NCBI RefSeq assembly: GCF_013111185.1
Contig: NZ_WVRE01000003.1
Location: 62,001 to 126,000 of the forward strand
Direction of reading: 5' to 3'
From: Ruegeria sp. HKCCD7303
GTDB taxonomy: Bacteria; Pseudomonadota; Alphaproteobacteria; Rhodobacterales; Rhodobacteraceae
Length of the DNA: 64,000 nucleotides
In this document: positions 44,708-53,417 of the stretch, piece by piece
How positions within the stretch are numbered: position 1 is the first letter of the stretch
Layout of the letters: each line of letters begins with the position of its first letter
Notes under the pieces: model-generated
Databases searched by the model: none
Seen by the model: the letters and a program-made list of their open reading frames with translations, nothing else
What the model was told of the DNA's origin: nothing
Made by a program: the position numbers and the translations under genes

Positions 44708-45210
44708 CCCGGCAGATCGTGACAGAAATAATCTCGGCAGACGCATTTGCCCCTTTTGGCGATTTGATCGAGGCGTCTGGACCGCCCGACAAGATCATCA
44801 ACCAAGGGCAATGCGGGCGGTTTCACGACCGCGCGCGGTTGGATTTTTCTGATGGTCGGGCTGGGCTGAGCCTGTTCAACGCCAACCCCCGTTCATTGCC
44901 CTACACGCTTGAGATGGTCGAGCGCCATCCGGATGGCAGTCAGGCTTTCATTCCCATGACGCATCAGCCTTTTCTGGTGGTCGTCGCGGCAGACAATGCC
45001 GGGGAACCGGGCGTTCCGCGCGCGTTCATAACCAAGCCGGGCCAGATGGTGAATTACCACCGCGGTACATGGCATGGCGTTCTGACACCTCTACATGGCC
45101 CGGGTCTGTTTGCGGTGCTGGACAGGATCGGCACCGGATCAAATCTGGAAGAACACTGGTTCGACACACCCTATGAGGTGGTGCCGAAACCCAACGAAGC
45201 CGCGGGATAA
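44704..45210 (+). CDS. allA: Ureidoglycolate lyase
   Basis: Splits ureidoglycolate into glyoxylate and urea. The 168-residue cupin-like protein has ISADAFAPFGDLIEASGPPD, the conserved NQGQCGRFHD, MERHPxxSQxFIP-type segment (VERHPDGSQAFIPM), ITKPGQMVNYHRGTWHGVLT and the final NLEEHWFDTPYEVV. It starts inside the puuE stop codon, and the urate permease gene follows after 42 bases, so these three genes form an operon. Confidence 0.95.
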   Translation: MTRQIVTEIISADAFAPFGDLIEASGPPDKIINQGQCGRFHDRARLDFSDGRAGLSLFNANPRSLPYTLEMVERHPDGSQAFIPMTHQPFLVVVAADNAGEPGVPRAFITKPGQMVNYHRGTWHGVLTPLHGPGLFAVLDRIGTGSNLEEHWFDTPYEVVPKPNEAAG

Positions 45211-45252
45211 GCGGCAATACCCCCGTGAACTCTGACTGAGAGGACAGTGCCC

Positions 45253-46683
45253 ATGGCCGAAACTTCAATTGGAACACCCGAACAGCTTCGGGATCCGAAT
45301 TTCACACCCGCGCTGCACAAGGCGATTCCACTGGGTATTCAGCACGTTCTGGCGATGTTCGTCTCAAACGTGACACCTGCAATCATTGTCGCTGGCGCAG
45401 CTGGGTTTGGGTTTGGTTCGAACTCGCCTGATTTCCCAGAGCTTTTGTACTTGATCCAGATGTCGATGCTATTTGCCGGCGTGGCAACGTTGTTGCAGAC
45501 GGTCACTGTGGGTCCGGTTGGGGCAGCGTTGCCGATTGTTCAGGGAACAAGTTTCGCCTTTCTGCCGATCATGATCCCTCTTGTGGCGGGCAAAGGGGTC
45601 GACGGGTTGGCAGCTTTGTTCGGGGGCGTGATCATCGGCGGTGTGTTCCATGCCTGTCTGGGGGCTGTCATCGGGAAGATACGCTTCGCTCTGCCGCCGC
45701 TGGTGACCGGTCTTGTGGTCACAATGATCGGTCTGGCGTTGGTCAAGGTTGGCATCCAGTACGCTGCTGGAGGGGTTCCGGCGATCGGCACACCAGAATA
45801 CGGGTCAATGCTGAACTGGTCAGCGGCGATGGTCGTTGTTGTTGTAACGCTTGCGTTGAAATTCTTCGCCAGGGGTATGCTTTCAGTTTCAGCAGTCCTG
45901 ATTGGTCTGGCGGTTGGATACCTTTACGCATTGATGGTCGGAATGGTGACCTTTGAAGCGATTGGTGCAAGCTGGGGTCGCGCTTCGGCGTTTGCTCTGC
46001 CTGTTCCGTTTAAATACGGGTTTGAATTCTCATTTGCAGCTGTGATCGGTTTCTGCCTCATGGCTTTTGTGTCTGCCATCGAAACTGTTGGCGATGTTTC
46101 GGGCGTGACCAAAGGTGGTGCAGGTCGAGAAGCGACAGATGAAGAAATCTCGGGTGCTACTTACGCCGATGGTTTCGGTTCAGCGCTGGCCGGTGTATTC
46201 GGCGGATTGCCCAACACGTCGTTCAGCCAAAATGTCGGTCTGATCGCGATGACCGGCGTGATGAGCCGCCATGTCGTGACCATTGGTGCCTTGTTCCTGA
46301 TCCTGTGCGGGTTGGTTCCCAAGGTCGGTGCAATCATCCGGACCATTCCAATTGAGGTGTTGGGCGGGGGCGTCATCGTCATGTTCGGGATGGTTGTGGC
46401 TGCGGGTATTTCGATGCTGTCTGACGTCGACTGGAACCGTCGCAATATGGTGATTTTTGCAATCTCGCTTTCCATCGGATTCGGGTTGCAGCTTGAACCC
46501 GATGCAGTTCAGCACTTGCCGGACACGCTGGGTATCCTGATGAAAAGTGGGTTGTTGCCTGCGGCGGTTATTGCCATCGTACTCAATCTCGTTCTGCCGG
46601 AAGAGCTTACGGACGAGGCCACAGAAGAAGTATCTGGTGGGATGTCCGGGCACGGTTCCGGTAGTTTGTCGGGGCACAAATAA
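45253..46683 (+). CDS. NCS2-family urate/xanthine permease
   Basis: Inner-membrane nucleobase-cation symporter of 476 residues with 12-14 membrane segments. Family landmarks are QGTSFAFLPI in the third helix region, AIETVGDVSGV in the eighth, and the NAT signature NTSFSQNVGLIAMTGVMSRH (QNxGxxxxTG). The Glu of AIETVGD and the Gln of FSQN are expected substrate-binding residues. Its location after allA in the urate cluster makes urate the most likely substrate (UacT/PucJ-like); xanthine cannot be excluded. ATG 45253 follows GAGAGGA. The C-terminus is Gly/Ser/His-rich. Confidence 0.9.
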   Translation: MAETSIGTPEQLRDPNFTPALHKAIPLGIQHVLAMFVSNVTPAIIVAGAAGFGFGSNSPDFPELLYLIQMSMLFAGVATLLQTVTVGPVGAALPIVQGTSFAFLPIMIPLVAGKGVDGLAALFGGVIIGGVFHACLGAVIGKIRFALPPLVTGLVVTMIGLALVKVGIQYAAGGVPAIGTPEYGSMLNWSAAMVVVVVTLALKFFARGMLSVSAVLIGLAVGYLYALMVGMVTFEAIGASWGRASAFALPVPFKYGFEFSFAAVIGFCLMAFVSAIETVGDVSGVTKGGAGREATDEEISGATYADGFGSALAGVFGGLPNTSFSQNVGLIAMTGVMSRHVVTIGALFLILCGLVPKVGAIIRTIPIEVLGGGVIVMFGMVVAAGISMLSDVDWNRRNMVIFAISLSIGFGLQLEPDAVQHLPDTLGILMKSGLLPAAVIAIVLNLVLPEELTDEATEEVSGGMSGHGSGSLSGHK

Positions 46684-46693
46684 CCAAGCCGAC

Positions 46694-46730
46694 GCCGGAT
46701 CGCACACGCAATTGCGGGGCGCGGTCCGGC
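46694..46730. terminator. Hairpin between convergent permease and GAPDH genes
   Basis: GCCGGATCGC (46694-46703) pairs with GCGGTCCGGC (46721-46730) with one G-T wobble, around a 17-base loop, exactly between the two stop codons. There is no T-run, so it is a possible but not classic terminator for both genes. Confidence 0.4.
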
Positions 46731-47716
46731 TATTGGGCAGCCATAAGGCGGGCCACGTCCAGCATGCGCGCCGAGAAACCCCATTCATTGTCGTACCAGC
46801 CAAAGACCCTCACCTGGTTTTCACCGACCATTCGGGTTTCAGTGCCGGCGATGACTAGAGATTCCGAGCGTGCGCGAAGGTCGGACGAGACCAGCGGCAT
46901 GTCTGTCCAGCCAAGGACCGGGGATGCAGCAACGGCCTCTTTCAGCGCCTCTTCAAAGGCATCCGCGCTCAGGCCCCGTTCCAGTGTCACTATTAGGTCC
47001 ACGGCAGACACACTTGCTGTAGGAACGCGGACAGCCGCCCCAGAGATGCGCCCGGCCAGATGCGGCAGAACGACGTCTATCAAGTGCATGGCGCTCGATG
47101 TGGTGGGCACCATCGATAGGGCACCTGCACGTGAGCGGGCGAGGTCGCCGCGCGGGGCGTCTACCATGGGCTGACTATTGGTGTAGCAGTGGATTGTCGT
47201 CATGTGCCCTGCCGCAACACCGCCGATATCGTCGATGACCTTGACCAGCGGCACCAACCCATTGGTAGTGCAGGACGCGTTTGAAACGATCCGGGCGCTT
47301 CCCAATTGCTCCTCGTTGGCTCCGAGAACAATGGTGACATCGGCAGCGGGCGAAGGACCCGAGATCAGGACTTTGCCAGCCCCTGCGGTCAGACCACGGC
47401 GCGCAACGTCAGAGCTGCGGGCAATGCCTGTACAATCCAGCATCACATCCACGCCCGATAGATCAACGCGAGTCAGATCGGCACTGTGCGTCATTGGGAT
47501 CGTCCGCCTATCCACAATCAGCGCGGCATCCCCTTGGGACACATCGCCCGGGTAGGGGCCGAACGTGCTGTCGTATTTGAACAGGTAGGCGCAGGTTTCC
47601 AGCGGTGCGATGTCATTGATCAGCACCAACTCGATATCTGACCCCTCCGGCAGGGCCAGAACCTGCCGCAGGATCGTACGGCCGATACGGCCGAATCCGT
47701 TAATCGCGAGTTTCAT
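46730..47716 (-). CDS. gap: Type I glyceraldehyde-3-phosphate dehydrogenase, divergent paralogue
   Basis: NAD-type phosphorylating GAPDH of 328 residues. The N-terminus is KLAINGFGRIGRTILRQVL, with the NAD-binding Asp in LVLINDIAP. Numbered from ATG 47716, catalytic Cys149 (SNASCTTNGLVP) and His176 (GHMTTIHCYTN) fall exactly at the canonical positions. Several usually conserved segments differ: TTSSAMHLIDVVLP where most have TTGAAKAVGKVLP, and PRGDLARSRAGALS. It may be a secondary GAPDH or act on another aldehyde phosphate (erythrose-4-phosphate dehydrogenase is an alternative). It lies alone inside the purine cluster. A TTG at 47722 is a less likely start. Confidence 0.85.
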   Translation of the reverse strand: MKLAINGFGRIGRTILRQVLALPEGSDIELVLINDIAPLETCAYLFKYDSTFGPYPGDVSQGDAALIVDRRTIPMTHSADLTRVDLSGVDVMLDCTGIARSSDVARRGLTAGAGKVLISGPSPAADVTIVLGANEEQLGSARIVSNASCTTNGLVPLVKVIDDIGGVAAGHMTTIHCYTNSQPMVDAPRGDLARSRAGALSMVPTTSSAMHLIDVVLPHLAGRISGAAVRVPTASVSAVDLIVTLERGLSADAFEEALKEAVAASPVLGWTDMPLVSSDLRARSESLVIAGTETRMVGENQVRVFGWYDNEWGFSARMLDVARLMAAQ

Positions 47717-47770
47717 GCGCAAGCTATGGCAGGGTGGTCGGACGACCTCAATGCCCTAACTGACGTTCTG

Positions 47771-48094
47771 TCAGTTGCAGCTGACCTGGGAAAAGAACTG
47801 GCCCGAGATGTTCTGATACATGCTGGCCACGATCGGTTTGCACCCGGTTGCCTGCTGAATGGCGGCGATGGCCTGAAGCGTGCGCAAACGTGGCGGGGGG
47901 CCAAACGGGTTGAGGTTGTTGTTGTCACGCGTGGCGCGGTACACAACCGGCGCGTCAGAGACCTGTGTCACCGCCCAGGTGCGGCTCATGACGAACACGG
48001 ACTTGGTCTCTTCCTTGGCGGAAAGGGGCGAGGTGAAAAGGGTCGCAGATGCGGCGAATGCGGCGATGGCCAGCAGGGCAGGGCGCAGTTTCAT
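47771..48094 (-). CDS. Small secreted protein, function unknown
   Basis: A 107-residue protein with a signal peptide (MKLRPALLAIAAFAASATLFTSPLSA). The mature part has VFVMSRTWAVTQVSDAPVVY, NNNLNPFGPPPRLRTLQAIA, and two Cys near the end (TGCKPIVAS and QVSCN), probably a disulfide. I do not recognise a family. The start is ATG 48094; the frame is open 16 codons further but without a second signal. It lies upstream of gap in the same direction. Confidence 0.65.
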   Translation of the reverse strand: MKLRPALLAIAAFAASATLFTSPLSAKEETKSVFVMSRTWAVTQVSDAPVVYRATRDNNNLNPFGPPPRLRTLQAIAAIQQATGCKPIVASMYQNISGQFFSQVSCN

Positions 48095-48211
48095 GGAACA
48101 ATCTCCAATGCTTAAAATCAGAATTTGCTTGGATTTCAGCAAATTCCGGCGCGCGTGTGAAGCCCCGAAGCCACAAATTCACGGCACACCTTTGCGAGCC
48201 ACCTGTTTACC

Positions 48212-49039
48212 TTAGGGCAAAGACAACGGCATGTGCCGATTGACGTCCTTATACAGCAGATACCGGAATCGCCCCGGACCACCTGCATAACAGGCTTGCG
48301 GGCAGAAGGCGCGCAACCACATGTAATCGCCCGCTTCAACCTCGACCCAGTCCTGATTGAGGCGATAGACGGCTTTGCCTTCCAGCACATAGAGCCCGTG
48401 CTCCATCACATGGGTCTCGGCAAACGGGATGACCCCGCCGGGTTCGAAATTGACGATGTTCACATGCATGTCATGGCGCAGGTCCTGAGGGTCGGCAAAC
48501 CGCGTGGTCGACCAGCGGCCCTGTGTTCCCGGCATTTCGACCGGTGTCACGTCTCGCTCGTTGGTTATGATCGGATCGGGCAAAGGCAGCCCGGGCACCG
48601 ACTGATAGGCTTTGCGGACCCAATGGAACCGGGCGACTGCGTCACCCGTGTTGTGCAATGCCCAGTCGCTTCCCGGTGGAATATAGGCATACCCCCCTGT
48701 TTCCAATACATGTTTTTCGGCATTCAGGGTTAAGGTGACAGCCCCCTCGACCACAAAGAGAACGGCCTGGGCCTGTGCTTCGGTTTCAGGCTGGTCGCTG
48801 CCACCGCCGGGTTGTACCTCCATGATGTATTGCGAGAACGTTTCGGCGAAACCACTGAGCGGACGCGACAGAACCCACAGGCGCGTGCCTTCCCAGAAAG
48901 GCAGGGAGCTGGTGACGATGTCGCGCATCGTGCCTTTGGGAATGACCGCATAAGCGTCCGTGAACATGGCGCGGTCGGTCAACAGTTGGTCCTGACCGGG
49001 ATGGCCCCCGGTTGGGGCAAAATAGGTTGGGTTGGTCAT
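48212..49039 (-). CDS. allE: (S)-ureidoglycine aminohydrolase (bicupin)
   Basis: Mn-dependent bicupin that releases ammonia from S-ureidoglycine to give S-ureidoglycolate, the substrate of AllA. The 275-residue protein starts TNPTYFAPTGGHPGQDQLLT and has AYAVIPKGTMRDIVTSSLPF, the first cupin (LFVVEGAVTLTLNAEKHVLE) and the second, metal-binding cupin (NIVNFEPGGVIPFAETHVME followed by HGLYVLEGKAVYRLN). The metal ligands would be Glu and His in FAETHVMEHG, with Gln in FCPQACYAGG. The start is ATG 49039, with AGAGG upstream. It belongs to the urate pathway but is separated from allA by three genes. Confidence 0.93.
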   Translation of the reverse strand: MTNPTYFAPTGGHPGQDQLLTDRAMFTDAYAVIPKGTMRDIVTSSLPFWEGTRLWVLSRPLSGFAETFSQYIMEVQPGGGSDQPETEAQAQAVLFVVEGAVTLTLNAEKHVLETGGYAYIPPGSDWALHNTGDAVARFHWVRKAYQSVPGLPLPDPIITNERDVTPVEMPGTQGRWSTTRFADPQDLRHDMHVNIVNFEPGGVIPFAETHVMEHGLYVLEGKAVYRLNQDWVEVEAGDYMWLRAFCPQACYAGGPGRFRYLLYKDVNRHMPLSLP

Positions 49040-49213
49040 AATGAGCCTCTGGGTCGTTTGTACGGCACTATGGGCGCAAAGACCGGGCGCAGATAGGTCC
49101 ACCGGCGCGATAGGTTTGTTCGGGATAATTTGAAGGTCGACGTCAGGGGCTTGGCCCTGCAGCGGCAGCGGTATATCCTTGGACACAAATGATTTCAGTT
49201 CTGTGAGGCCGCT

Positions 49214-49570
49214 ATGAAAGCCCAGTTTTTGCCCGCAATCGTCGCTTGTGGTGTTCTTTTGATGACCAGTTTGGCAGACGCCAAGCCCCTATCGCGAATC
49301 ATTGCAGAGATGGGCTTGTCGCCTGCGGATTTCGAAGTGGTCAACGTAACCGCGAACACATTGCTGACCAGTGGTACGCCATCCGTGGGTCAGGAACGGG
49401 CCTGGAAAAATGACGACACCGGATCAAAAGGCACGATCCGGGTGCAAAATGTGCAGGGGAACTGCGTCAGCCTTCAACACATAATTCAGCCGGAAGGTGG
49501 GGATCAGAGCCGCGAGATCAGAACCCGCCGGTGCAATGACGGCAATGGCAACTGGATTCTCACGCCCTGA
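49214..49570 (+). CDS. Small exported protein, weakly like 17-kDa surface-antigen C-termini
   Basis: A 118-residue protein with a signal peptide (MKAQFLPAIVACGVLLMTSLADA). The mature part contains QERAWKNDDTGSKGTIRVQN, then GNCVSLQHIIQP and TRRCNDGNGNWILTP. The order W-N-x-x-T-G-x-x-G-T ... C ... C-x-x-x-x-G-x-W recalls the C-terminal domain of rickettsial 17-kDa antigen-like proteins, which is a weak resemblance. The two Cys probably pair. It is divergent from allE with no clear partner. Confidence 0.6.
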   Translation: MKAQFLPAIVACGVLLMTSLADAKPLSRIIAEMGLSPADFEVVNVTANTLLTSGTPSVGQERAWKNDDTGSKGTIRVQNVQGNCVSLQHIIQPEGGDQSREIRTRRCNDGNGNWILTP

Positions 49571-49585
49571 TCTGCGGTACGGGCC

Positions 49586-50521
49586 TCAATAGCCCTGAGC
49601 TCGATCCACCTCATGCAGCAAGGGCGCGCCAGAGTTGAGCCGTTGAAAGTTCTCGGCGACGTCTGAAAGCGCGTCGCCCAGATGCCACCCCGAGACATGC
49701 GGTGTGATCGTCACGCCGGGATGGGCCCATAACGGGCTGCCCTGCGGCAGAGGTTCCACTGATGTAACGTCCAGCACGGCATGAGCCGGTGTGCCTTTGT
49801 CCAGCGCTTCGATCAGGGCGGCTTCGTCAATCAGATCCCCGCGCCCGGCGTTCAGCAACTGGCTACTGGGTTTCATCGACTCCAGCGTTTTTGCGTCGAA
49901 CAAACCAACGGTTTGTGGTGTCGAAGGCAAAATAGCACACACATGATCGCATTGACCCAAAAGCTCGGGCAGGGTGTCTTGTCCATGCAGACAGGTCACA
50001 CCTTCTATGGATTTTGGTGTGCGGCTCCAACCCATGACCTGAAATCCGATGGCCCGCAGCATCAAGGCGGTGCGGGCACCGATATGGCCCAGACCCAGAA
50101 CACCTACGACTGTGTCGGGTGTAAAGATCGGCTCTCGCGGCGACCATTCCGACCGGGCTTGGGCGGCCTCATGGAACGCCATATGCCGTTGGCGGCGCAG
50201 GATGTAAGCCACAAACCACTCGGCGATACCCTGTGCCGGTGCATCTGGCTTTAGACGCGCGATGCGGACATGGGCTGGAAGGTCGGGATGGCTTACAATG
50301 GTTTCCACGCCCGCCCCCAACTTCTGAACAAGCCTCAGGTTCGGCAAGCGTGTGGGATGGTCGCTTTGCATATTGACCAAGGCCAACATCGTGATGTCTT
50401 CGGGGTTTCCAAGCGTTTCAGGGGTGCGGATATCCGCATCGGGTGCAGCAGCCTGCAATTTGGCGGCAATTTCACTGTCGCCTATCCAATCGGACAACCC
50501 GGTTTCGATCAACAACGCCAT
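49586..50521 (-). CDS. Glyoxylate/hydroxypyruvate reductase A-like dehydrogenase
   Basis: NAD(P)H-dependent D-2-hydroxyacid dehydrogenase of 311 residues, of the GhrA type. The Rossmann motif is VVGVLGLGHIGARTALMLRA. The catalytic trio is Arg in LLNAGRGDLIDE, Glu in DVTSVEPLPQGSPLW and His in TPHVSGWHLGDALS. It reduces glyoxylate or hydroxypyruvate to glycolate or glycerate. The gene sits at the end of the urate cluster, whose final product is glyoxylate, so a role in glyoxylate disposal is a reasonable inference. Confidence 0.87.
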   Translation of the reverse strand: MALLIETGLSDWIGDSEIAAKLQAAAPDADIRTPETLGNPEDITMLALVNMQSDHPTRLPNLRLVQKLGAGVETIVSHPDLPAHVRIARLKPDAPAQGIAEWFVAYILRRQRHMAFHEAAQARSEWSPREPIFTPDTVVGVLGLGHIGARTALMLRAIGFQVMGWSRTPKSIEGVTCLHGQDTLPELLGQCDHVCAILPSTPQTVGLFDAKTLESMKPSSQLLNAGRGDLIDEAALIEALDKGTPAHAVLDVTSVEPLPQGSPLWAHPGVTITPHVSGWHLGDALSDVAENFQRLNSGAPLLHEVDRAQGY

Positions 50522-50646
50522 GCGCAGCTCCTGCTTTGATTTTGAAGTGGTGACGTCCCGTCACTGCGGTGGACAGGCTTGGGGCAGTTAAGCCATCCTT
50601 GCCGCGAAAGTATAGCCCTGTCTCGATGTCCCAGGAGGATGCGCCC

Positions 50647-51882
50647 GTGAACATGTCATTTACCCTGCGCGAGGAAAATCGCGTTCTTCTGCAACGTGTT
50701 GCCGATATGATTCGGGATGAGGTCATGCCGTTGGAAGAAGAGTATCACGCCGAAATCAACAAGGGCGACCGCTGGCAGTACACACAGCGCCAAGCCGAAA
50801 TTCTTGAAGGGCTAAAGGCCAAGGCCAAGGCGGCGGGGCTGTGGAATTTCTGGCTGACCGACAGTGACAAGGGATTTGGGCTGACCACCGTCGAATACGC
50901 CTATTTCGCCGAGGAGATGGGCAAGACCCCCCTGGGGGCCGAAGTGTTCAACTGCTCGGCCCCGGATACTGGAAATATGGAAGTTTTCGAACGCTACGGG
51001 TCTGAGAAGATGAAGGAGCAATGGCTGAAGCCTTTGCTCGAAGGTGAGATCCGGTCTGCCTATTTAATGACCGAGCCTGACGTGGCCTCGTCTGACGCGA
51101 CCAATGTGTCGATGTCCTGTGTGCGGGACGGGGATGACTATGTCCTCAATGGTGAAAAATGGTGGTCCTCAGGCGCAGGCGATCCACGGTGTAAGGTCTA
51201 TATCGTGATGGTCAAAACCGGCGGCGACGAACAGCCCAAGTACAAGCGGCAGTCGATGATCGTGGTGCCTGCAGACGCTCCAGGGATCGAGGTTTTGCGC
51301 CCCATGCAGGTTTACGGACACGATGATGCACCACACGGCCACATGCATATCCGTTTCACCAACGTACGCGTTCCGGCTGAAAACATTCTGCTGGGCGAAG
51401 GGCGCGGGTTCGAGATTGCGCAAGGTCGCCTTGGGCCGGGCCGCATCCACCACTGTATGCGCGCCATCGGACAGGCCGAAAGCGCGCTGGAGCAGATGTG
51501 CAAACGGTCGCTGCAACGCGAGGCGTTTGGCAAGAAACTGGCGCAGCTTGGGGCCAATTACGACATCATTGCCGAATGCCGGATGGAGATCGAGATGGCC
51601 CGGCTGCTGTGCCTGAAAGCCGCTTGGTACATGGATCAGGGCGACGCGCGGGCAGCTGCGCCGTGGATCAGCCAGATCAAGGTCATCGCACCTCGGGTTG
51701 CTCTAAAGGTGATTGACGAAGCGGTACAGATGTTCGGTGCGCAGGGCATCAGCCAAGACACACCGCTTGCGATGGCCTGGACCCATGTGCGGACCCTGCG
51801 ATTGGCCGATGGGCCAGATGCGGTGCATCGCCGTCAGGTGGCGCGGGCCGAGCTAAAGAAATACACGCAGGAAAAGATCTGA
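50647..51882 (+). CDS. Acyl-CoA dehydrogenase, ACAD10/11-like
   Basis: FAD-dependent acyl-CoA dehydrogenase of about 411 residues. Signatures are YLMTEPDVASSDATNVSMSC, NGEKWWSSGAGDPRCKVYIV, the family loop GRIHHCMRAIGQAESALEQM, RSLQREAFGKKLAQLGAN and the C-terminal QMFGAQGISQDTPLAMAW with DGPDAVHRRQVARAEL. The WWSSGAGDPRCK segment is typical of the ACAD10/11 branch, which in animals handles 4-hydroxy or branched acyl-CoAs. AGGAGG (50633-50638) is 8 bases before the GTG at 50647; ATG 50653 two codons later is also possible. A thioesterase gene follows after eight bases. Confidence 0.92.
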   Translation: MNMSFTLREENRVLLQRVADMIRDEVMPLEEEYHAEINKGDRWQYTQRQAEILEGLKAKAKAAGLWNFWLTDSDKGFGLTTVEYAYFAEEMGKTPLGAEVFNCSAPDTGNMEVFERYGSEKMKEQWLKPLLEGEIRSAYLMTEPDVASSDATNVSMSCVRDGDDYVLNGEKWWSSGAGDPRCKVYIVMVKTGGDEQPKYKRQSMIVVPADAPGIEVLRPMQVYGHDDAPHGHMHIRFTNVRVPAENILLGEGRGFEIAQGRLGPGRIHHCMRAIGQAESALEQMCKRSLQREAFGKKLAQLGANYDIIAECRMEIEMARLLCLKAAWYMDQGDARAAAPWISQIKVIAPRVALKVIDEAVQMFGAQGISQDTPLAMAWTHVRTLRLADGPDAVHRRQVARAELKKYTQEKI

Positions 51883-51890
51883 GGGGGCCT

Positions 51891-52697
51891 ATGGCAGCAG
51901 CGCTCGATTTCGCCGACAAGACCTATTTTCATCAACGAGAAGACGGGGCGTTTGTCGGCAACGATCCCGCACGTGGTCCATGGTCTGCCGATCACTGCCA
52001 TGCAGGGCCAGTGAGTGGTTTGATCGTGCGTGCGGCGGAAACCGAAGTCGGTCCGGAAAAGATGCTGACCCGTCTGACTGTCGACCTGCTGCGCCCTCTG
52101 CCGTTGGCCGGTTTGCGGGTTGCAGCGGAAACCACGCGCCACACAAAGACACTGGCCACCACGCGGGTTATGGTCCACGACCTGAACGACACGCTCTGTG
52201 CTACGGCCTCGACCATGCACCTGGCGCGTCGTGATCTTGGACCGGTTGCCAATGTGAAAACCACCGCGCCCCGGATCGAGGATACAGTCGACGGCCCGTT
52301 TCCAATTGGTGAGATTCGTCACGACCTGCCTGGTTTTGCCCATTACAGCGACATTCGGTATCCGAAAGGTGGCAAGCAGGGGGCCGGGCCCAAAACGGTG
52401 TGGATGCGGACCCCGCTTCTTTTACAGGGTGAAGTGCAATCGCCCATTCAGGCCCTTTGTCCGCTGGCCGATTGCGGCAACGGCATTTCGTGGAACGCGC
52501 CGACGTCGGAAATGGGTTTCATGAACACGGACCTGACCGTAAATATTCACCGTGAGCCAATTTCCGATTGGTTGGCCACAGACTCGGTCTCGCATTGGCA
52601 GCCGTCGGGCATCGGGATGTCACAATCGGTGCTTTATGACACGCAAGGTCCCGTTGGCACGGCGTTGCAGACGCTGGTGCTGTTTCCGCCGGGATGA
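51891..52697 (+). CDS. Acyl-CoA thioesterase, double hot-dog (TesB-like)
   Basis: A 268-residue double hot-dog protein. The N-terminal half has GPWSADHCHAGPVSGLIVRA and MLTRLTVDLLRPLPLAGLRV, and the second half has WMRTPLLLQGEVQSPIQALC, LADCGNGISWNAPTSEMGFM and NTDLTVNIHREPISDWL. This is the acyl-CoA thioesterase (4HBT_3/TesB-like) family. GAGGGGG precedes the ATG, eight bases after the acyl-CoA dehydrogenase stop, so the two genes are co-expressed and probably act in one acyl-CoA pathway. Confidence 0.87.
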   Translation: MAAALDFADKTYFHQREDGAFVGNDPARGPWSADHCHAGPVSGLIVRAAETEVGPEKMLTRLTVDLLRPLPLAGLRVAAETTRHTKTLATTRVMVHDLNDTLCATASTMHLARRDLGPVANVKTTAPRIEDTVDGPFPIGEIRHDLPGFAHYSDIRYPKGGKQGAGPKTVWMRTPLLLQGEVQSPIQALCPLADCGNGISWNAPTSEMGFMNTDLTVNIHREPISDWLATDSVSHWQPSGIGMSQSVLYDTQGPVGTALQTLVLFPPG

Positions 52698-52769
52698 CAC
52701 TAGGCCGGTTTTTGCAGTTTGATGGCAAAAGCCGTTGCCGCGGTGGACAGCCGGACCTATCTTGCGTTC

Positions 52770-53417
52770 ATGCGATGGTTGTTCACAGTTATATCCTGCT
52801 GCTTGCCGATCCCGGCCATGGCCCACCCACATGTCTTTATCGACACCGGGCTTGAATTCATCGTGGATGAAAGTGGTCAACTGACCCATATCCGCATGAC
52901 ATGGGCCTATGATGAGCTGTTTTCCCTGCTGCAACTGGAAGATATGCGGCTGGATCAGGATGGCGACGGTGTGTTGACCGAAAGCGAAGAAAAGTTTCTG
53001 GCCGGGTTCGATGCGCAATGGATCGAGGGATATAATGGCGATCTGGTTGTGACTGCGGGCGGAATGCCGGTCACCCTGTCCGGCCCGCTTTCACCAAGTG
53101 CCACAACCGAGGATGGCCGCATCGTTACCACCCATCTGCGTGCGGTCGAAGGGGAGGCAGTTCCCGCCAGCGCTTTGTCGGCGAAGGCGTTCGATGAAAC
53201 TTATTACACGGCCTACGAAGTGACACGCCCGGTTGTCGTGTCAGGCCCCGTTGCCTGCAAGATAGAGCGTTTCGACCCGGATATCGATGGCCAGTTGGCT
53301 CAGATGCAGGCATTTCTGCTGACGCTGGATGCAGATTACGATCTTGAGGAAAACGATATTCCCCTGGTCGGAGAAAACTTTGCCACCGAGATTCGCGTTT
53401 CATGTCCCGCTACCTGA
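52770..53417 (+). CDS. DUF1007 family periplasmic protein (metal-uptake partner)
   Basis: A 215-residue exported protein with a signal peptide (MRWLFTVISCCLPIPAMAHP). The mature protein starts with HPHVFIDTGLEFIVDESG, the hallmark of DUF1007, and has an EF-hand-like loop DQDGDGVLTESEE and a CKIERFDPDIDGQLAQ segment. Family members sit next to NicO-type nickel/cobalt transporters and probably supply or bind the metal. The stop overlaps the start of the transporter gene by 16 bases. ATG 52770 is chosen because it starts a normal signal peptide. Confidence 0.88.
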   Translation: MRWLFTVISCCLPIPAMAHPHVFIDTGLEFIVDESGQLTHIRMTWAYDELFSLLQLEDMRLDQDGDGVLTESEEKFLAGFDAQWIEGYNGDLVVTAGGMPVTLSGPLSPSATTEDGRIVTTHLRAVEGEAVPASALSAKAFDETYYTAYEVTRPVVVSGPVACKIERFDPDIDGQLAQMQAFLLTLDADYDLEENDIPLVGENFATEIRVSCPAT

